A DNA stretch of 64,000 nucleotides, from positions 6,787-70,786 of the forward strand of contig CAYSWR010000002.1 in NCBI GenBank assembly GCA_964434855.1. The letters are read 5' to 3'. Of the stretch, positions 51,111 through 59,864 are shown one piece after another. Made by a program: the position numbers and the translations under genes. The number at the start of each line of letters is the position of its first letter. Position 1 is the stretch's first letter. This DNA is from UBA8516 sp964434855 (GTDB lineage: Archaea > Thermoproteota > Nitrososphaeria > Nitrososphaerales > Nitrosopumilaceae). The notes beneath the pieces were generated by a model, which saw only the letters and a program-made list of their open reading frames with translations, was not told the origin of the DNA and searched no databases.

Positions 51111-51796
51111 TTTGCTACCTCAATAGAAGCAGAGCCCTTTGTTACCGATCCCAATCTATCTATCACATTTGCTCTTGCTGCAGCCGGTATATCTAGTATT
51201 ACTTTGAGAGAACCATTAGATTGCCATTCTTCTTTTTTTAAAGTTCCGGCAGATTTTAAAACTGAATATGATTGTGCTGCAAACTGTGCTGGCACCAGAA
51301 TTTCAAGTATCATGTTTTCTGATTTAAGCGGGATAATAGATCGTAATTGTTCTACGATGTCTTTTGTTTGTTCATCTGTATTTCTGAAAGGATCTACAGA
51401 TATTCGTGCATCGTCCATGGCCTGTTCTATTCTAAGTGGAGGATGCGGTAGATGTGAACGTGGATCCACGTATGTTTTTGCAATAAAATCTACAATCTGT
51501 TTGCGTTTTTCTAAAACCATCTTTCGTCTTTGATCCGTAGTTAGGTTAAGATCACCTTTTTGCAGTATGATGGTAGCAATAACGGCAGCGTCAGTAGTCT
51601 TGAATGCTTTCATTAGTTTTTCAGTTGATGAACGTGTTCCTTTGTTAGAATCAGAATAAATTTCATCTGAAACAAGAATCGTGGATATATCCTTTCTTTT
51701 TCCCAGTTTATATTCAAGGGCCGGATCTGGTTTTACAAGCAGTTCGAACTTTTCTCCCTCAACTGCTAATCTTACTACAGTTACCTTATCGACCAT
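51107..51796 (-). CDS. sbds: Ribosome maturation protein SBDS (Sdo1)
   Basis: 229 residues in three domains: N-terminal FYSH-like (about 1-95: GEKFELLVKPDPALEYK), a helical middle (QRRKMVLEKRKQIVDFIAKTYVDP) and a C-terminal ferredoxin-like domain. Family function is release of the anti-association factor from the 60S/50S subunit. First gene of the exosome superoperon and divergent from rpoD. Confidence 0.94.
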   Translation of the reverse strand: MVDKVTVVRLAVEGEKFELLVKPDPALEYKLGKRKDISTILVSDEIYSDSNKGTRSSTEKLMKAFKTTDAAVIATIILQKGDLNLTTDQRRKMVLEKRKQIVDFIAKTYVDPRSHLPHPPLRIEQAMDDARISVDPFRNTDEQTKDIVEQLRSIIPLKSENMILEILVPAQFAAQSYSVLKSAGTLKKEEWQSNGSLKVILDIPAAARANVIDRLGSVTKGSASIEVAK

Positions 51797-51882
51797 AATT
51801 TGAGATATTCAACTTTGGTATTTATCTATACGCAAAAACTCGCTAGATTTTTATTTGGACTAGGAACTTTTTCCTCTAAGAC

Positions 51883-52515
51883 TTGGTTTCTCTTGAAGTA
51901 GTTGAACAAAATGAGCAAAAAATTGTTGTAAAGTTAAAGGGCATGCCCCTACAATACGCCAATGCGTTAAGAAGGATGTGTCTAACAGGTGTACCTGTTT
52001 TTGCTATTGATGATGTTGTAATAATTGAAAATTCTTCTGTTTTAGCTGATGAAGGTATAGCACACAGACTTGCCATGATACCACTTAAAACCGATCTAGC
52101 AAGATTTATTGAACCAGTAAATTGTGATTGCAAAAGTGAAGTTGGCTGTACACATTGTAGAGTAATGTTAATGATTGATTCTGGTTCTTCTGACACCACA
52201 AGAACAATTACTTCGGCTGAACTTACATCGGAAGATGATGTAGTTAAACCAGTAAGCGATAAAATTCCAATAGTGGAGCTCGCTCCAGGTCAAAAGATCA
52301 AGCTTGAGGCATATGCTAGGTTGGGTAGAGGTACAGAACATGCAAAATGGAATGCTGCTACTGTTTCAGTTCTAACTGAAGGTGGAGGTCCAGAAGATCA
52401 TCTTTTGACTATAGAAACTACAGGCGCTCTATCTCCAGCTCAGATAGTACTTGCTGGTGTAAACGAAATAACAAAAAGATTAGAGGGTTTTAAACAAGTA
52501 ATTTCAGCCCTTTAG
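51883..52515 (+). CDS. rpoD: DNA-directed RNA polymerase subunit D
   Basis: 210 residues. N-terminal dimerisation part (LQYANALRRMCLTGVPVFAID) and a domain 3 insertion with Cys81, Cys83, Cys89 and Cys92 (NCDCKSEVGCTHC), which can hold an Fe-S cluster. It pairs with subunit L to nucleate polymerase assembly. The TTG start is about 28-30 nt from TTTTTATTTGG and suggests leaderless translation. First gene of an operon with L18e, L13 and S9. Confidence 0.94.
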   Translation: MVSLEVVEQNEQKIVVKLKGMPLQYANALRRMCLTGVPVFAIDDVVIIENSSVLADEGIAHRLAMIPLKTDLARFIEPVNCDCKSEVGCTHCRVMLMIDSGSSDTTRTITSAELTSEDDVVKPVSDKIPIVELAPGQKIKLEAYARLGRGTEHAKWNAATVSVLTEGGGPEDHLLTIETTGALSPAQIVLAGVNEITKRLEGFKQVISAL

Positions 52516-52545
52516 CGCTGAGCATACATTATATTTGGGTTAAAA

Positions 52546-52908
52546 ATGGCAATTATACAAATGACTAATGCTGTTGTATTACTTATGGCAAAGGATCTAA
52601 AGGAAGCTTCAAAGAAAAACAAAGCACCCATATGGTCAAGACTTGCAGAACTCGCATTGAAACCATCCTCTGCCAGAAGAACAGTTAATGTTAGCCAAAT
52701 AGACAGATTGACAAAAGATGGAGATGTGATAATAGTCCCAGGCAAAGTTCTTGGAACAGGTGACATGTCGCATAAAATTACACTCTGTTCGTTTTCTATT
52801 TCAAACTCAGGTGCACAAAAGATACTTGTACAGGGAGGAAAGATTTTGAGTTATTCAGAACTTATCAAAAATCATCCAACAGGAAAAGGTGTGACAATAA
52901 TTGGCTAA
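52546..52908 (+). CDS. rpl18e: 50S ribosomal protein L18e (eL18)
   Basis: 120 residues: SRLAELALKPSSARRTVNVSQIDRL and VIIVPGKVLGTGDMSHKITLCSFSISNSG are diagnostic for L18e. Located 30 nt after rpoD and overlapping rpl13 by 8 nt, in the conserved archaeal operon order. Confidence 0.95.
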   Translation: MAIIQMTNAVVLLMAKDLKEASKKNKAPIWSRLAELALKPSSARRTVNVSQIDRLTKDGDVIIVPGKVLGTGDMSHKITLCSFSISNSGAQKILVQGGKILSYSELIKNHPTGKGVTIIG

Positions 52909-53374
52909 ACAACAAATAGAGACAAAGACGGTAGCAAAAAATTCTCAGACCATAATCGTGGATGGAACAAACATGATTGCAGGAAGGTTATGTTCACATG
53001 TAGCAAAACTTCTACTTGAAGGCAGTAGAGTAGCTATTGTAAATTCTGAAAATATCATGATAAGTGGTAGTAGAGAATCCATCATAAAGGAATATAGAGA
53101 ATTTCTTGAGATTGCAAGTATCAATAATCCAAAGTTTGGTCCGTTTCACCCAAGAAGACCAGATACTATCATAACTAAGATGGTAAGAGGAATGCTTCCA
53201 AAAACAAAGTCTTCTGGCAAGGCAGCATTCAGCCGACTCAGAGCATATTTGGGCGTTCCAAATGAACTTAAATCTCTATCAAGAACTCAATTTGAAGATG
53301 CAAGAATTAGAAAGTCTTCTTCATATTACACTAGTATTGGTGAACTTGGAAGAATGGTTGGGTGGCATGAGTAG
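52901..53374 (+). CDS. rpl13: 50S ribosomal protein L13 (uL13)
   Basis: 157 residues: IIVDGTNMIAGRLCSHVAKLLLEG, FHPRRPDTIITKMVRGMLPK and RLRAYLGVPNEL are L13 signatures. The TTG start overlaps the rpl18e stop by 8 nt. Large-subunit assembly protein. Confidence 0.95.
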   Translation: MAKQQIETKTVAKNSQTIIVDGTNMIAGRLCSHVAKLLLEGSRVAIVNSENIMISGSRESIIKEYREFLEIASINNPKFGPFHPRRPDTIITKMVRGMLPKTKSSGKAAFSRLRAYLGVPNELKSLSRTQFEDARIRKSSSYYTSIGELGRMVGWHE

Positions 53375-53818
53375 ATGGTGAGGGTAGAAAATTATTTTGC
53401 AACAAGAAAAACTGCTAGAGCACATGTACACATATCAAAGGGAATGGGCAGAGTCAGAATTAATAATACACCAGTAGAGATGATTCAACAAGAAACTGCC
53501 AGAGAAGTAATACTTGGTCCTCTTGAGATAGCTGGAGATTTACGAGATAAAATTGATCTTTTTGTAAGAGTCAATGGAGGAGGATTTATGGGCCAAGCAT
53601 ATGCCAGCGCAGTAGCAATATCAAGAGCATTAACTGGCTGGACTAAATCCAAAAAGGAACCAAAGGATCATCCTTTTACAAAAACAATACGAGAGGATCT
53701 TAAAAAACGCCTAAATGATTTCGACAAACATCTCTTAAGTGGAGATGACCGAAGAAAAGAACCAAAGAAGTTTGGTGGACCTGGCGCTAGAAGAAGAAAA
53801 CAAAAGTCATATAGATAA
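53375..53818 (+). CDS. rps9: 30S ribosomal protein S9 (uS9)
   Basis: 147 residues: ATRKTARAHVHISKGMGRVRIN, VRVNGGGFMGQAYASAVAISRAL and the C-terminal GARRRKQKSYR tail, whose final Arg contacts the P-site tRNA. It begins immediately after the rpl13 stop codon. The next gene is not rpoN, as it often is in archaea, but a nucleotidyltransferase. Confidence 0.96.
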   Translation: MVRVENYFATRKTARAHVHISKGMGRVRINNTPVEMIQQETAREVILGPLEIAGDLRDKIDLFVRVNGGGFMGQAYASAVAISRALTGWTKSKKEPKDHPFTKTIREDLKKRLNDFDKHLLSGDDRRKEPKKFGGPGARRRKQKSYR

Positions 53819-53821
53819 AAT

Positions 53822-54559
53822 TTGAAAATTGTAATTTTAGCTGGCGGAAGAGGAACCAGAGGAAAGCCGTTTACAGATTATTTCCCAAAGGCAATGATTC
53901 CTCTAGAGGGGAAACCACTCATAGATTACATCGTCAAGTACGTATCGTCCTTTGATTTTATCAAGGAGATAATAGTACTAGCGGACTACAGTGGAATAGG
54001 TAACCAAATAAGAAGATATTTTGAGGATAGAAAAACGATACGCGGTAAAAAGATCAAGTTTGTTCAGGATTCTAACAGTGGCACAGGCGGAGACCTTACT
54101 CACCTTTCTGCAATTCTAAAAAAGGAACGGGATTTTATTTTGTGGTTTGTGGATAATTTTTGTGCTATAGATCTTGGTAAAATGTACAAATTCTACAAAC
54201 AAAAAAAAAGTATTGCATGCATTGCTACAAGAAGATATAGAAAAGAGGAGACAGGCTACGCAAAAGTAAAAGATGGCATAGTCACAGAATTCCAAGAAAA
54301 ACCATTTATTACTATGCCTATAGCAGAATGTTTAGGCATCTACATTTTAGATACAAAAATTTTGAAGATAATCAGATCTAAAAAAGAAAGGAGAATTGAA
54401 GTTAACCTTTCTTTTGATGTTTTACAAGATTTATCAAAAAGAAAAACTGTTAGTGCATTTGACATAGGCAAAGCGCTTTGGATGGATATAGAATCACCAA
54501 ATAGAGTAGAACGAAATAAGTCAATAGTAAAAGAAATAATTAGAAAAATGAAGAATTAG
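53822..54559 (+). CDS. Sugar-phosphate nucleotidyltransferase (GT-A fold)
   Basis: 245 residues. N-terminal IVILAGGRGTRGKPFTDYFP is the nucleotide-binding loop of sugar nucleotidyltransferases, followed by PKAMIPLEGKPLIDYIVKY and a DxN-like metal site WFVDNFCAID. It lacks the hexapeptide-repeat tail of GlmU/GlgC-type enzymes. Substrate (glucose-, mannose- or rhamnose-1-phosphate) cannot be told. TTG start 3 nt after rps9; convergent with leuD, overlapping by 4 nt. Confidence 0.85.
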   Translation: MKIVILAGGRGTRGKPFTDYFPKAMIPLEGKPLIDYIVKYVSSFDFIKEIIVLADYSGIGNQIRRYFEDRKTIRGKKIKFVQDSNSGTGGDLTHLSAILKKERDFILWFVDNFCAIDLGKMYKFYKQKKSIACIATRRYRKEETGYAKVKDGIVTEFQEKPFITMPIAECLGIYILDTKILKIIRSKKERRIEVNLSFDVLQDLSKRKTVSAFDIGKALWMDIESPNRVERNKSIVKEIIRKMKN

Positions 54560-55131
54560 GACGCAATTTGAGATTTTTCATATTGTGATATTTTATCTTC
54601 ATATTGTAAGGTAATAGTTATATCATCAAGCCCTTCAAGTAGAGTTTTTTTTCTATGACTTTCAATATCAAACGATATTGTATCATTTGGTATTGTGATT
54701 GTTTGATTTTCTAAATTAACTTCTATTTCAGAATTTGTTTTGAATAAACTTTCAATTTTCTTCATATCAAGTCTTATTGGTAAAATTCCATTTTTGAAGC
54801 AGTTATTATAAAAAATGTCAGCAAAAGATGGAGCTATAACTACCACAAATCCATAGTCAAGCAAAGCCCAGGCAGCATGTTCTCTGCTTGAACCACAGCC
54901 AAAGTTGTCTCTTGTTAAAAGTATCTTAGAACCGCGGTATTTTGGATTGTTTAAAATAAAATCTTCTTTTGGTATACCGCCTGTAGTAAACCTCCAGTCA
55001 TAAAATAGATACTGACCAAAACCTGTCTTTTGAACTAGTTTTAGGAATTGTTTTGGGATTATTTGATCAGTATCTACGTTAACTTTGTCAAGTGGAGTAG
55101 CGATGCTTTTGATTGTCTTAAATGGTTCCAT
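54556..55131 (-). CDS. leuD: 3-isopropylmalate dehydratase small subunit (bacterial-type LeuD)
   Basis: 191 residues: NVDTDQIIPKQFLKL near the N-terminus, NFGCGSSREHAAWALLDYG in the swivel domain, and FYNNCFKNGILPIRL. With LeuC it converts 2-isopropylmalate to 3-isopropylmalate in leucine synthesis. The gene starts right after leuC with no gap. Confidence 0.92.
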   Translation of the reverse strand: MEPFKTIKSIATPLDKVNVDTDQIIPKQFLKLVQKTGFGQYLFYDWRFTTGGIPKEDFILNNPKYRGSKILLTRDNFGCGSSREHAAWALLDYGFVVVIAPSFADIFYNNCFKNGILPIRLDMKKIESLFKTNSEIEVNLENQTITIPNDTISFDIESHRKKTLLEGLDDITITLQYEDKISQYEKSQIAS

Positions 55132-56547
55132 CTAGTTCAAATCCAACTCTCTTACATCCACAAAATGACCTGCTAATGCAGCTGCTGCAGCCATAACAGG
55201 ACTGACAAGATGAGTCCTACCGCCAGCTCCTTGCCTTCCTTCAAAGTTTCTGTTTGATGTACTTGCACATCTTTCACCCGCAGCCAAAATGTCAGGGTTC
55301 ATTCCCAAACACATACTACAGCCTGATTCTCTCCACTCAAAATTTGCTTCTTTGAATATCTTATCCAATCCTAATTCTTCAGCTTGCTTTTTTACAAGTT
55401 GAGATCCTGGTACTATCATCGCCCTTACCTTTGGTGAAACTTTCTTTCCTTTTACTATCTTAGATGCTTCAATCAAATCTTCCAGTCTTGAATTTGTACA
55501 AGAACCAATGAAAACTCTATCAATTGAAATGTCAGTAATTGGCGTACCTGGTTTAAGATCCATGTATTGTAATGCTTTGTTAGCTGCTTTTTCCTCGTCT
55601 TGATTTCCTTTCGCATATTCTTCTGGAAATGGTACAATACTTGTTACATCTGTAGTCATAGCAGGGTTTGTTCCCCAGCTTACTTGTGGAGATAATGTAT
55701 CCACATGTAAGGTAAAGATCTTGTCAAAATGAGCCCCAGAATCACTTTTTAGGTTTTCACGCCAATAATCTACTAACTCATCATAATTTTTTGGAATGTA
55801 TTTTCTTCCTTTTAGATACGCAAATGTTTTTTCATCTGGAGCTATAAGCCCTGCTCTTGCACCTCCTTCAATAGACATATTGCAAATGGTCATTCTTTGC
55901 TCCATCGTGAGATCAGATATTGTCTCACCACTGTATTCTATTACAGTTCCTGCTCCTCCAGCAGTACCTATATGTCGTATTATTGAAAGTATGATGTCTT
56001 TTGCAGTTACTGCGTGTTTATTTTTTCTCTTACCTTCTATTTTAATTTCAAAAGTTCTTGGTTTTTCCATCCAAATGCATTGTGTGGCCAATACATGCTC
56101 TACATCACTTGTACCTATACCAAATGCTAACGCACCAAAAGCACCATGCGTTGATGTGTGGCTATCACCACAAACAATTGTAGTTCCAGGAAGAGTTATT
56201 CCCAATTCAGGACCAATTACATGTACTATTCCTTGATTTGGACTATTGATATCAAATAACTGAATATCAAAATCTTTGCAATTTTTTTCCAACACTTGGA
56301 TCTGCCTTGCAGAAATTTGATCAATGATTGGTAAAGATCTGTCACTAGTTGGGACGTTATGATCCATTGTTGCAAATGTGAGATCTGGTCTTCGTATTTT
56401 TCTTTTGTTAATACGTAAGCCATCAAATGCCTGTGGAGATGTAACTTCATGTACTAAATGTCGATCAACATAAAGCAGTGTTGGTCCATTTTTTTGTTCT
56501 ACTACAACATGTGAATCCCAAATTTTCTCAAACAGTGTCTTTGGCAT
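55132..56547 (-). CDS. leuC: 3-isopropylmalate dehydratase large subunit LeuC
   Basis: 471 residues, aconitase superfamily: VCGDSHTSTHGAFGALAFGIGTSDVEHVLATQ, SIEGGARAGLIAPDEKTF, and Fe-S ligands FIGSCTNSR and ESGCSMCLGMNPD. Bacterial-type length. [4Fe-4S] cluster-dependent, so it depends on the suf genes of this window. Partner of the leuD directly downstream. Confidence 0.93.
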   Translation of the reverse strand: MPKTLFEKIWDSHVVVEQKNGPTLLYVDRHLVHEVTSPQAFDGLRINKRKIRRPDLTFATMDHNVPTSDRSLPIIDQISARQIQVLEKNCKDFDIQLFDINSPNQGIVHVIGPELGITLPGTTIVCGDSHTSTHGAFGALAFGIGTSDVEHVLATQCIWMEKPRTFEIKIEGKRKNKHAVTAKDIILSIIRHIGTAGGAGTVIEYSGETISDLTMEQRMTICNMSIEGGARAGLIAPDEKTFAYLKGRKYIPKNYDELVDYWRENLKSDSGAHFDKIFTLHVDTLSPQVSWGTNPAMTTDVTSIVPFPEEYAKGNQDEEKAANKALQYMDLKPGTPITDISIDRVFIGSCTNSRLEDLIEASKIVKGKKVSPKVRAMIVPGSQLVKKQAEELGLDKIFKEANFEWRESGCSMCLGMNPDILAAGERCASTSNRNFEGRQGAGGRTHLVSPVMAAAAALAGHFVDVRELDLN

Positions 56548-56633
56548 AGTAGAATCTTAGATGATACGTGATATAATGGTATAAACAGGAAAACTATTAG
56601 AATGGGTTTTGATTATTCGTAGCGTTAATGTTT

Positions 56634-57116
56634 CTATGGTTTGTAATTAAAAAGACCACCAGCCGCTATGATTTTCCCAATTAATTCAGAAAAAGGTTTC
56701 ATTTTATAGGTTTGATTCTTTGTAAGATTTTTTATTTCATTTTTTTCCGTATCAATTTCAAGCAAGTCTTTATCAGATATGCTATTGTATGTACTCTCAT
56801 CAATTTCTATTGGTAACAAGAACGCACCATCAACTGCATTTCTATAGAATATTCTTGCAAAAGATAAGGCCAAAACTGCCTTTATTCCAGAATATGCAAG
56901 TGCAATAGGCGCATGTTCTCTTGATGAACCACATCCAAAATTGCGTCCTGCCACAATGAAATCACCTTCTTTTACTTTAGAATGAAAATCTTTGTCCAAA
57001 CCTTCCATTGCGTGTTTTGCAAGTTCGTTGTAGTCATGGATTTTAAGATAAGGGCCTGGTATTATTACATCAGTATCAATATTGTCTCTTTGGTATTTTA
57101 TTACGTCTCCTTTCAT
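56634..57116 (-). CDS. Second isopropylmalate/homoaconitate isomerase small subunit
   Basis: 160 residues, compact archaeal type: NIDTDVIIPGPYLKIHDYNELAKH and NFGCGSSREHAPIALAYSGIKAV. The substrate-recognition loop reads YLKI, where isopropylmalate isomerases are reported to have YLRT and methanogen homoaconitase YLVY, so the substrate is open. It overlaps the large subunit gene by 4 nt. Confidence 0.85.
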   Translation of the reverse strand: MKGDVIKYQRDNIDTDVIIPGPYLKIHDYNELAKHAMEGLDKDFHSKVKEGDFIVAGRNFGCGSSREHAPIALAYSGIKAVLALSFARIFYRNAVDGAFLLPIEIDESTYNSISDKDLLEIDTEKNEIKNLTKNQTYKMKPFSELIGKIIAAGGLFNYKP

Positions 57117-58384
57117 TTCAAATCCCTCGGATCAGTAATTTTTCCAGTAACTGCAGATGCAGCTACAACTAGGGGCGATGCTAGATATGTTTTTGATTCT
57201 ACATGACCCATCCTTCCTGGGAAATTTCTGTTAGTAGTACTTATGCAAACTTCATCTTTTGCAAGTACTCCCATATGCGCACCACAACATGCTCCACATG
57301 TAGGTGGTCCTACTACTACACCAGCATCCATGAAAATTTTTATGAGTCCTTCATCCATCGCTTTTCTGAATATTGATATTGCTGCAGGCAATATTTCAGT
57401 TCTAATCTTCACTTGTCTACCTTTTAATATTCTTGCAACAGCTTGTAGATCTTCATATTTTGCTCCGGTGCATGAACCAATATACGCTTTGTCTAGGGCG
57501 GTTGTTGACAAGTCTCGTGCCTCTGCGATATTTTCAGGAGAAAATGGCTTGGCAACAATTGGTTCTAATTCTGAGGCTTCATATTCATAGATCTTTTCAT
57601 ATTGAGCGTTGGCGTCACCATGGACTTCATCGTATTTTGTTACACCGCGCACTGCAAGATAGTCTCTTATTTTTTGATCAGGTTCAATGATTCCACTTTT
57701 TGCGCCAGCCTCTGTTGTCATGTTTGTTAAAGTAAGTCGTTCTTCAACTGACATTTCCAAGATACCATCACCACCAAATTGCATAGTTTTGTAAGCTGCA
57801 CCATCAGTTCCTATATCACCGATTATTTTTAAAATGAAATCCTTTGCCATCACATGGTTTGGAAGCTTGCCATTTAATTTGAAATAAAGTGTTTCTGGAA
57901 CTTTGAACCAAATTTTTCCGTTTAATAGTACATAAGCAACATCTGTATGGCCAAGACCTGCTGCAAAAGCACCTAATGCGCCAGTTGTATTAGTATGCGA
58001 ATCACCACCTACATAGACTTCTCCTGGTAGCACCATGGCTTCTTCATGAGATAATGTGTGACAGATCCCATACTGACCCATACCATACTTGAAGTGTTTG
58101 CTGATTCCAAATTGTTTTGTAAAATCTGACAACAATACTATATTTTGAGCCGATACCTTATCAGGAGAAGGAACAAAGTGATCTTCTGCAACCCAGACTT
58201 TGGATGCGTCCCAAAGTTTCTCTATCTTCATCCCTTTTTTCTTTAGTTTCTCAAATACAGCAATTACTCCAGGTCCTGAAACATCATGCATCATTACCTT
58301 ATCTACATTTACAAAAACTACATCATCTGGCGATAGGCTTGTTTTTCCAGACGCCCTAGCAAGTATCTTTTCGGTTATGTTCAT
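57113..58384 (-). CDS. Second isopropylmalate/homoaconitate isomerase large subunit
   Basis: About 423 residues, archaeal HacA/LeuC type: YVGGDSHTNTTGALGAFAAGLGHTDVAYVL, TTEAGAKSGIIEPDQ, and Fe-S ligands YIGSCTGAK and CGACCGAHMG. I start it at the ATG at 58384 (MNITEKILARASG), a usual beginning for this family and about 36 nt from CCTTTTAATTTC; the longer frame to 58468 has an untypical hydrophobic extension. It probably serves lysine (aminoadipate) or leucine synthesis. Confidence 0.87.
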   Translation of the reverse strand: MNITEKILARASGKTSLSPDDVVFVNVDKVMMHDVSGPGVIAVFEKLKKKGMKIEKLWDASKVWVAEDHFVPSPDKVSAQNIVLLSDFTKQFGISKHFKYGMGQYGICHTLSHEEAMVLPGEVYVGGDSHTNTTGALGAFAAGLGHTDVAYVLLNGKIWFKVPETLYFKLNGKLPNHVMAKDFILKIIGDIGTDGAAYKTMQFGGDGILEMSVEERLTLTNMTTEAGAKSGIIEPDQKIRDYLAVRGVTKYDEVHGDANAQYEKIYEYEASELEPIVAKPFSPENIAEARDLSTTALDKAYIGSCTGAKYEDLQAVARILKGRQVKIRTEILPAAISIFRKAMDEGLIKIFMDAGVVVGPPTCGACCGAHMGVLAKDEVCISTTNRNFPGRMGHVESKTYLASPLVVAASAVTGKITDPRDLK

Positions 58385-58466
58385 TCCTAGATGTAGAAAA
58401 TGCATGTTTTTGAAATTAAAAGGTTTGGAGGAGAAGGCTAAAAAGTCTAAGAAAGGCAGTATTGTC

Positions 58467-59246
58467 ATGTCTATTTCAGTACAGACTATAAAATCAGATC
58501 TTAAAACACAAGATTTTGATCTATTTGAAACTTTAGTGGATTTACTACAAAGATCACAGATTAAATTAGAAAATGGTGATGTTCTAGTTATTTCAAGTAA
58601 ATATGTTGCAAACTCTCAAGGAAGATTAATCGAATATGAAAAAGTCATGTCATCCAAAGAATCAAGAATACTTGCAACAAAATTTCATCTTAATCCGAAA
58701 ATTGCTGAGATTATTTTGAGAGAGTCTGATGTAGTTTTTGGAGGAGTTCCTGGTTTTGTAATTACCTCATCTGATAATATTTTAGCTCCAAATGCAGGAA
58801 TCGATAAATCAAATGCACCTAAAGGAAAAATAATTCTATATCCTATTGACTCATATCAGATTGCAGAGCAACTACGACGCAAATTTTTCTTAAAGTTTTC
58901 TGTACATATTGGCATACTAATAATAGATAGCAGATTGATGCCTGCAAGAGTCGGAACAACGGGTGTTGCAATTGCTTGCGCTGGTATTGAGCCTCTTTCT
59001 GACATTCGCGGTCAGAAGGATCTACATGGAAATCCATTAAAAGTTACTTTTCAAGCTGTAGCAGACAATCTTGCATCTATTGCAAACCTCAAGATGGGTG
59101 AAGGTTCAGACGGCACTCCCATTGCTTTAATAAAAAATTCAGACGTGAAAATTACAGACAGAAAGATAAGTCAACATGAGATGGCTATTTCTTACGAACA
59201 GTGTGTATACATGCGCGGATTAAAGACAAATAATAAACACACCTAG
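58467..59246 (+). CDS. cofE: Coenzyme F420:L-glutamate ligase CofE
   Basis: 259 residues from ATG 58467 (MSISVQTIKSD). Motifs LENGDVLVISSKYVANSQGR, FGGVPGFVITSSDNILAPNAGIDKSN, RVGTTGVAIACAGIEPLSDIRGQKDLHGNPLKVTFQAVADN are CofE signatures. GTP-dependent addition of glutamates to F420-0. CTAAAAAG, centred near 58441, predicts transcription start at 58467. The longer frame from 58200 would lie inside the divergent gene and is rejected. Confidence 0.93.
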   Translation: MSISVQTIKSDLKTQDFDLFETLVDLLQRSQIKLENGDVLVISSKYVANSQGRLIEYEKVMSSKESRILATKFHLNPKIAEIILRESDVVFGGVPGFVITSSDNILAPNAGIDKSNAPKGKIILYPIDSYQIAEQLRRKFFLKFSVHIGILIIDSRLMPARVGTTGVAIACAGIEPLSDIRGQKDLHGNPLKVTFQAVADNLASIANLKMGEGSDGTPIALIKNSDVKITDRKISQHEMAISYEQCVYMRGLKTNNKHT

Positions 59247-59278
59247 GGTTTTAATATAGGAAAATTAGACCGCAAGCT

Positions 59279-59833
59279 ATGGTAGAATTTCTGACCAGAT
59301 ATCCAAAGACGATTTCTCTTTTTGATGGCGTACGACATAAAATTAACGTCGATCATAAGGTGGGTGTAGAGCAGCTTACTATAGTGGTCAGAAAAAATGT
59401 TGATGAACTTTTAAGAATCTTTTCAAAAGAAGGTTTTACTCATGTAAAGTTTGAACATAAAATGCCTTTACAAATTGGAAGTGGTCTCACTTTAAAACTG
59501 AAAAAACCTTGGGAGATGCATGTAAGACTGCTTGAAATGAAAAAAGAACTTATAGCAATACAAGCAGAAGTTGAAGTATCAAGGGATTATTTGCAACACC
59601 TTTTCTGTCAAAGAACGCCTGTTTTTTATGAAATAGAAACGCTTCTAAAAAAACACCAAATAGAATACAAGATTTGGAATGAAAAAATTAAAAAGTATGT
59701 TCATACGGTACTTGATAATTATAGAGTGCAGCTTACAACTCCAAAATTCCCTGTATTTGCATGGAAACCCATGGTATTTTTCATAGGAACTATAGGCGTA
59801 TTTTATCTCTGGAAATATTTACAGACAATTTAG
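59279..59833 (+). CDS. Hypothetical protein with C-terminal membrane anchor
   Basis: 184 residues. Soluble N-terminal region (about 1-155) with KKPWEMHVRLLEMKKELIAIQAEVEVSRDYLQHL-type helices, and a single C-terminal hydrophobic segment MVFFIGTIGVFYLWKYL, a tail-anchored layout. TTTTAATATAGG lies about 25 nt before the ATG. Family not recognised. Confidence 0.65.
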   Translation: MVEFLTRYPKTISLFDGVRHKINVDHKVGVEQLTIVVRKNVDELLRIFSKEGFTHVKFEHKMPLQIGSGLTLKLKKPWEMHVRLLEMKKELIAIQAEVEVSRDYLQHLFCQRTPVFYEIETLLKKHQIEYKIWNEKIKKYVHTVLDNYRVQLTTPKFPVFAWKPMVFFIGTIGVFYLWKYLQTI

Positions 59834-59864
59834 AACCTTTAATTAGATTTTTTAATTACTTAAA

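Noticed and set aside
58200..58466. 89-residue N-terminal extension of CofE
   Set aside because: Lies antisense inside the divergent isomerase gene, is of untypical composition, and the TATA position predicts the start at 58467.
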